Shown here in pieces: positions 28,101 to 28,804 of a stretch of DNA of 28,804 nt (position 1 is its first letter; every line of letters begins with the position of its first letter). The DNA is taken from positions 1 through 28,804 of IMG/VR virus record IMGVR_UViG_3300037258_000398, one strand, 5' to 3'. The position numbers and the translations under genes were made by a program. The notes beneath the pieces are model-generated. The model ran no database searches, was not told the DNA's origin, and was given only the letters and a program-made list of their open reading frames with translations. This stretch comes from a virus.

Positions 28101-28804
28101 TCAGACTTTTGCTGACTTTGCTGACGCCAGCAGTGCCTTCACCTCGGCGAGACGCTGTGCTCGCGGGTCGGCATCGGGTACGTCGGGCACCGGGACATCC
28201 ATGTTGTCGGCGGGATCCGGGTCGCCATCGTCAGACGTGTTGCTGTCGAGGACGTTCTGGATGCACTTGGTCGCGGACGCGTGATGGTCCATCGCTTCGC
28301 GCAGCAGCGCCTCGTTGGCGCTGTTGATGCGACGCCCGGACTTTATTTCGGGCGCCGGATTGGTTTTGTCGGCAGCGATGCGTTTCTCATAAGCATCGAT
28401 GATGGAGCTTGCCTCGTCGAGCACCGCGGCCGGCGCGTCAGTCTGATCGAGGCGGCCCTTGGCGGCGCTGATGCCGTCCTTCTTGGCCTTGAGCGTGTCG
28501 CCGACGATGTCCGCAAACGGCAGCTTGTAGCTGCCGCGCAGCGTCGGATTGGCCTCGTCGTGAATGAGAAAGCCACGTGCGGCTTTGCCAGCATCCGGAT
28601 GATCGCCATCGAAACCGGCGGCATCGAGCATGCGCTTGGCAGCCGCAGGTCCATCCCAACCATCTGTCGCGTCGATCGGAAGATCACGTGACGCGCCGAC
28701 CTTCCATTCCGAGGTCTCAGCCTTGGCAAGATATTTCTGCCGCGTGGTGTGCGGCGTCTTGGCCTGGCGGAAGGTCTCCTCGAGCACGTTGCGCGGCACC
28801 AACA
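28101..28804 (-). CDS. prohead protease, C-terminal part (5' end outside window)
   Basis: At least 233 residues, running off the right edge, so the beginning is not seen. The visible ttg at 28802 is not taken as a start. The C-terminal domain carries GWDGPAAAKRMLDAAGF (48-64 in window numbering), FLIHDEANPTLRGSYKLPFADIV (78-100) and AAKGRLDQTDAP, a pattern shared by C-termini of many phage head maturation proteases that remove capsid scaffold. The His-Ser protease core itself would be upstream. The tail (AEVKALLASAKSAKV) is helical. It directly precedes the capsid gene. A portal-protease fusion cannot be excluded. Confidence 0.78.
   Translation of the reverse strand, partial: LVPRNVLEETFRQAKTPHTTRQKYLAKAETSEWKVGASRDLPIDATDGWDGPAAAKRMLDAAGFDGDHPDAGKAARGFLIHDEANPTLRGSYKLPFADIVGDTLKAKKDGISAAKGRLDQTDAPAAVLDEASSIIDAYEKRIAADKTNPAPEIKSGRRINSANEALLREAMDHHASATKCIQNVLDSNTSDDGDPDPADNMDVPVPDVPDADPRAQRLAEVKALLASAKSAKV

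Noticed and set aside
1-28804. tRNA genes, CRISPR array, insertion sequences
   Set aside because: No tRNA T-loop/anticodon pattern, no regularly spaced direct repeats and no transposase were recognised.

Overview
The window is the late half of a tailed-phage genome (or prophage) of long-tailed siphovirus type with HK97/lambda-like gene order. The DNA is GC-rich, and several products (the tail peptidase family DUF6950, an RlpA-type protein, rhizobial-style small zinc-ribbon proteins) point to an alphaproteobacterial host, probably Rhizobiales/Bradyrhizobium-like. The host is inferred from style, not proven. No tRNA, rRNA, CRISPR array, tyrosine or large serine integrase, portal or terminase is visible; the last two would be expected just beyond the right edge.

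Layout, right to left in the direction of late transcription (minus strand): the C-terminal part of a prohead protease (28804-28101); HK97-fold major capsid protein; a small beta-rich unknown; a methyltransferase-glycosyltransferase fusion; head-tail connector; two unknown small proteins; head-closure, neck and tail-terminator proteins; major tail tube protein; tail assembly chaperones G and GT, joined by a -1 frameshift on an A-rich slippery site; tape measure; tail-tip proteins with a DUF6950 peptidase-like protein; a J-like host-specificity protein; and a fibre cluster (modular collagen-like fibre, stand-alone Mtd-N-like domain protein, 128-aa protein, large fibre) that ends near 7993. Most neighbouring genes overlap by ATGA, GTGA or TGATG, so this reads as one translationally coupled operon.

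A SAM-dependent methyltransferase gene (7055-7996) lies on the plus strand inside this operon and shares a TTAA stop tetranucleotide with the large fibre gene. The minus-strand run then resumes with a lysis and envelope module (6974-2708): RlpA-like protein, secreted Cys-rich protein, membrane protein, two microproteins, GH25 lysozyme, holin-like protein fused to a secreted domain, a 71-aa protein, a permuted papain-like hydrolase and a coiled-coil tail-anchored protein. A strong intrinsic terminator at 2606-2564 closes it.

The left end has a serine recombinase with a small zinc-ribbon gene downstream on the minus strand. Divergent from it is a plus-strand operon of four very small genes, three with Cys/His clusters. 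The two units share a compact intergenic region with back-to-back -35 boxes. The most unusual theme is virion modification: a methyltransferase-glycosyltransferase fusion beside the capsid gene and a second, separately expressed methyltransferase beside the fibre gene.
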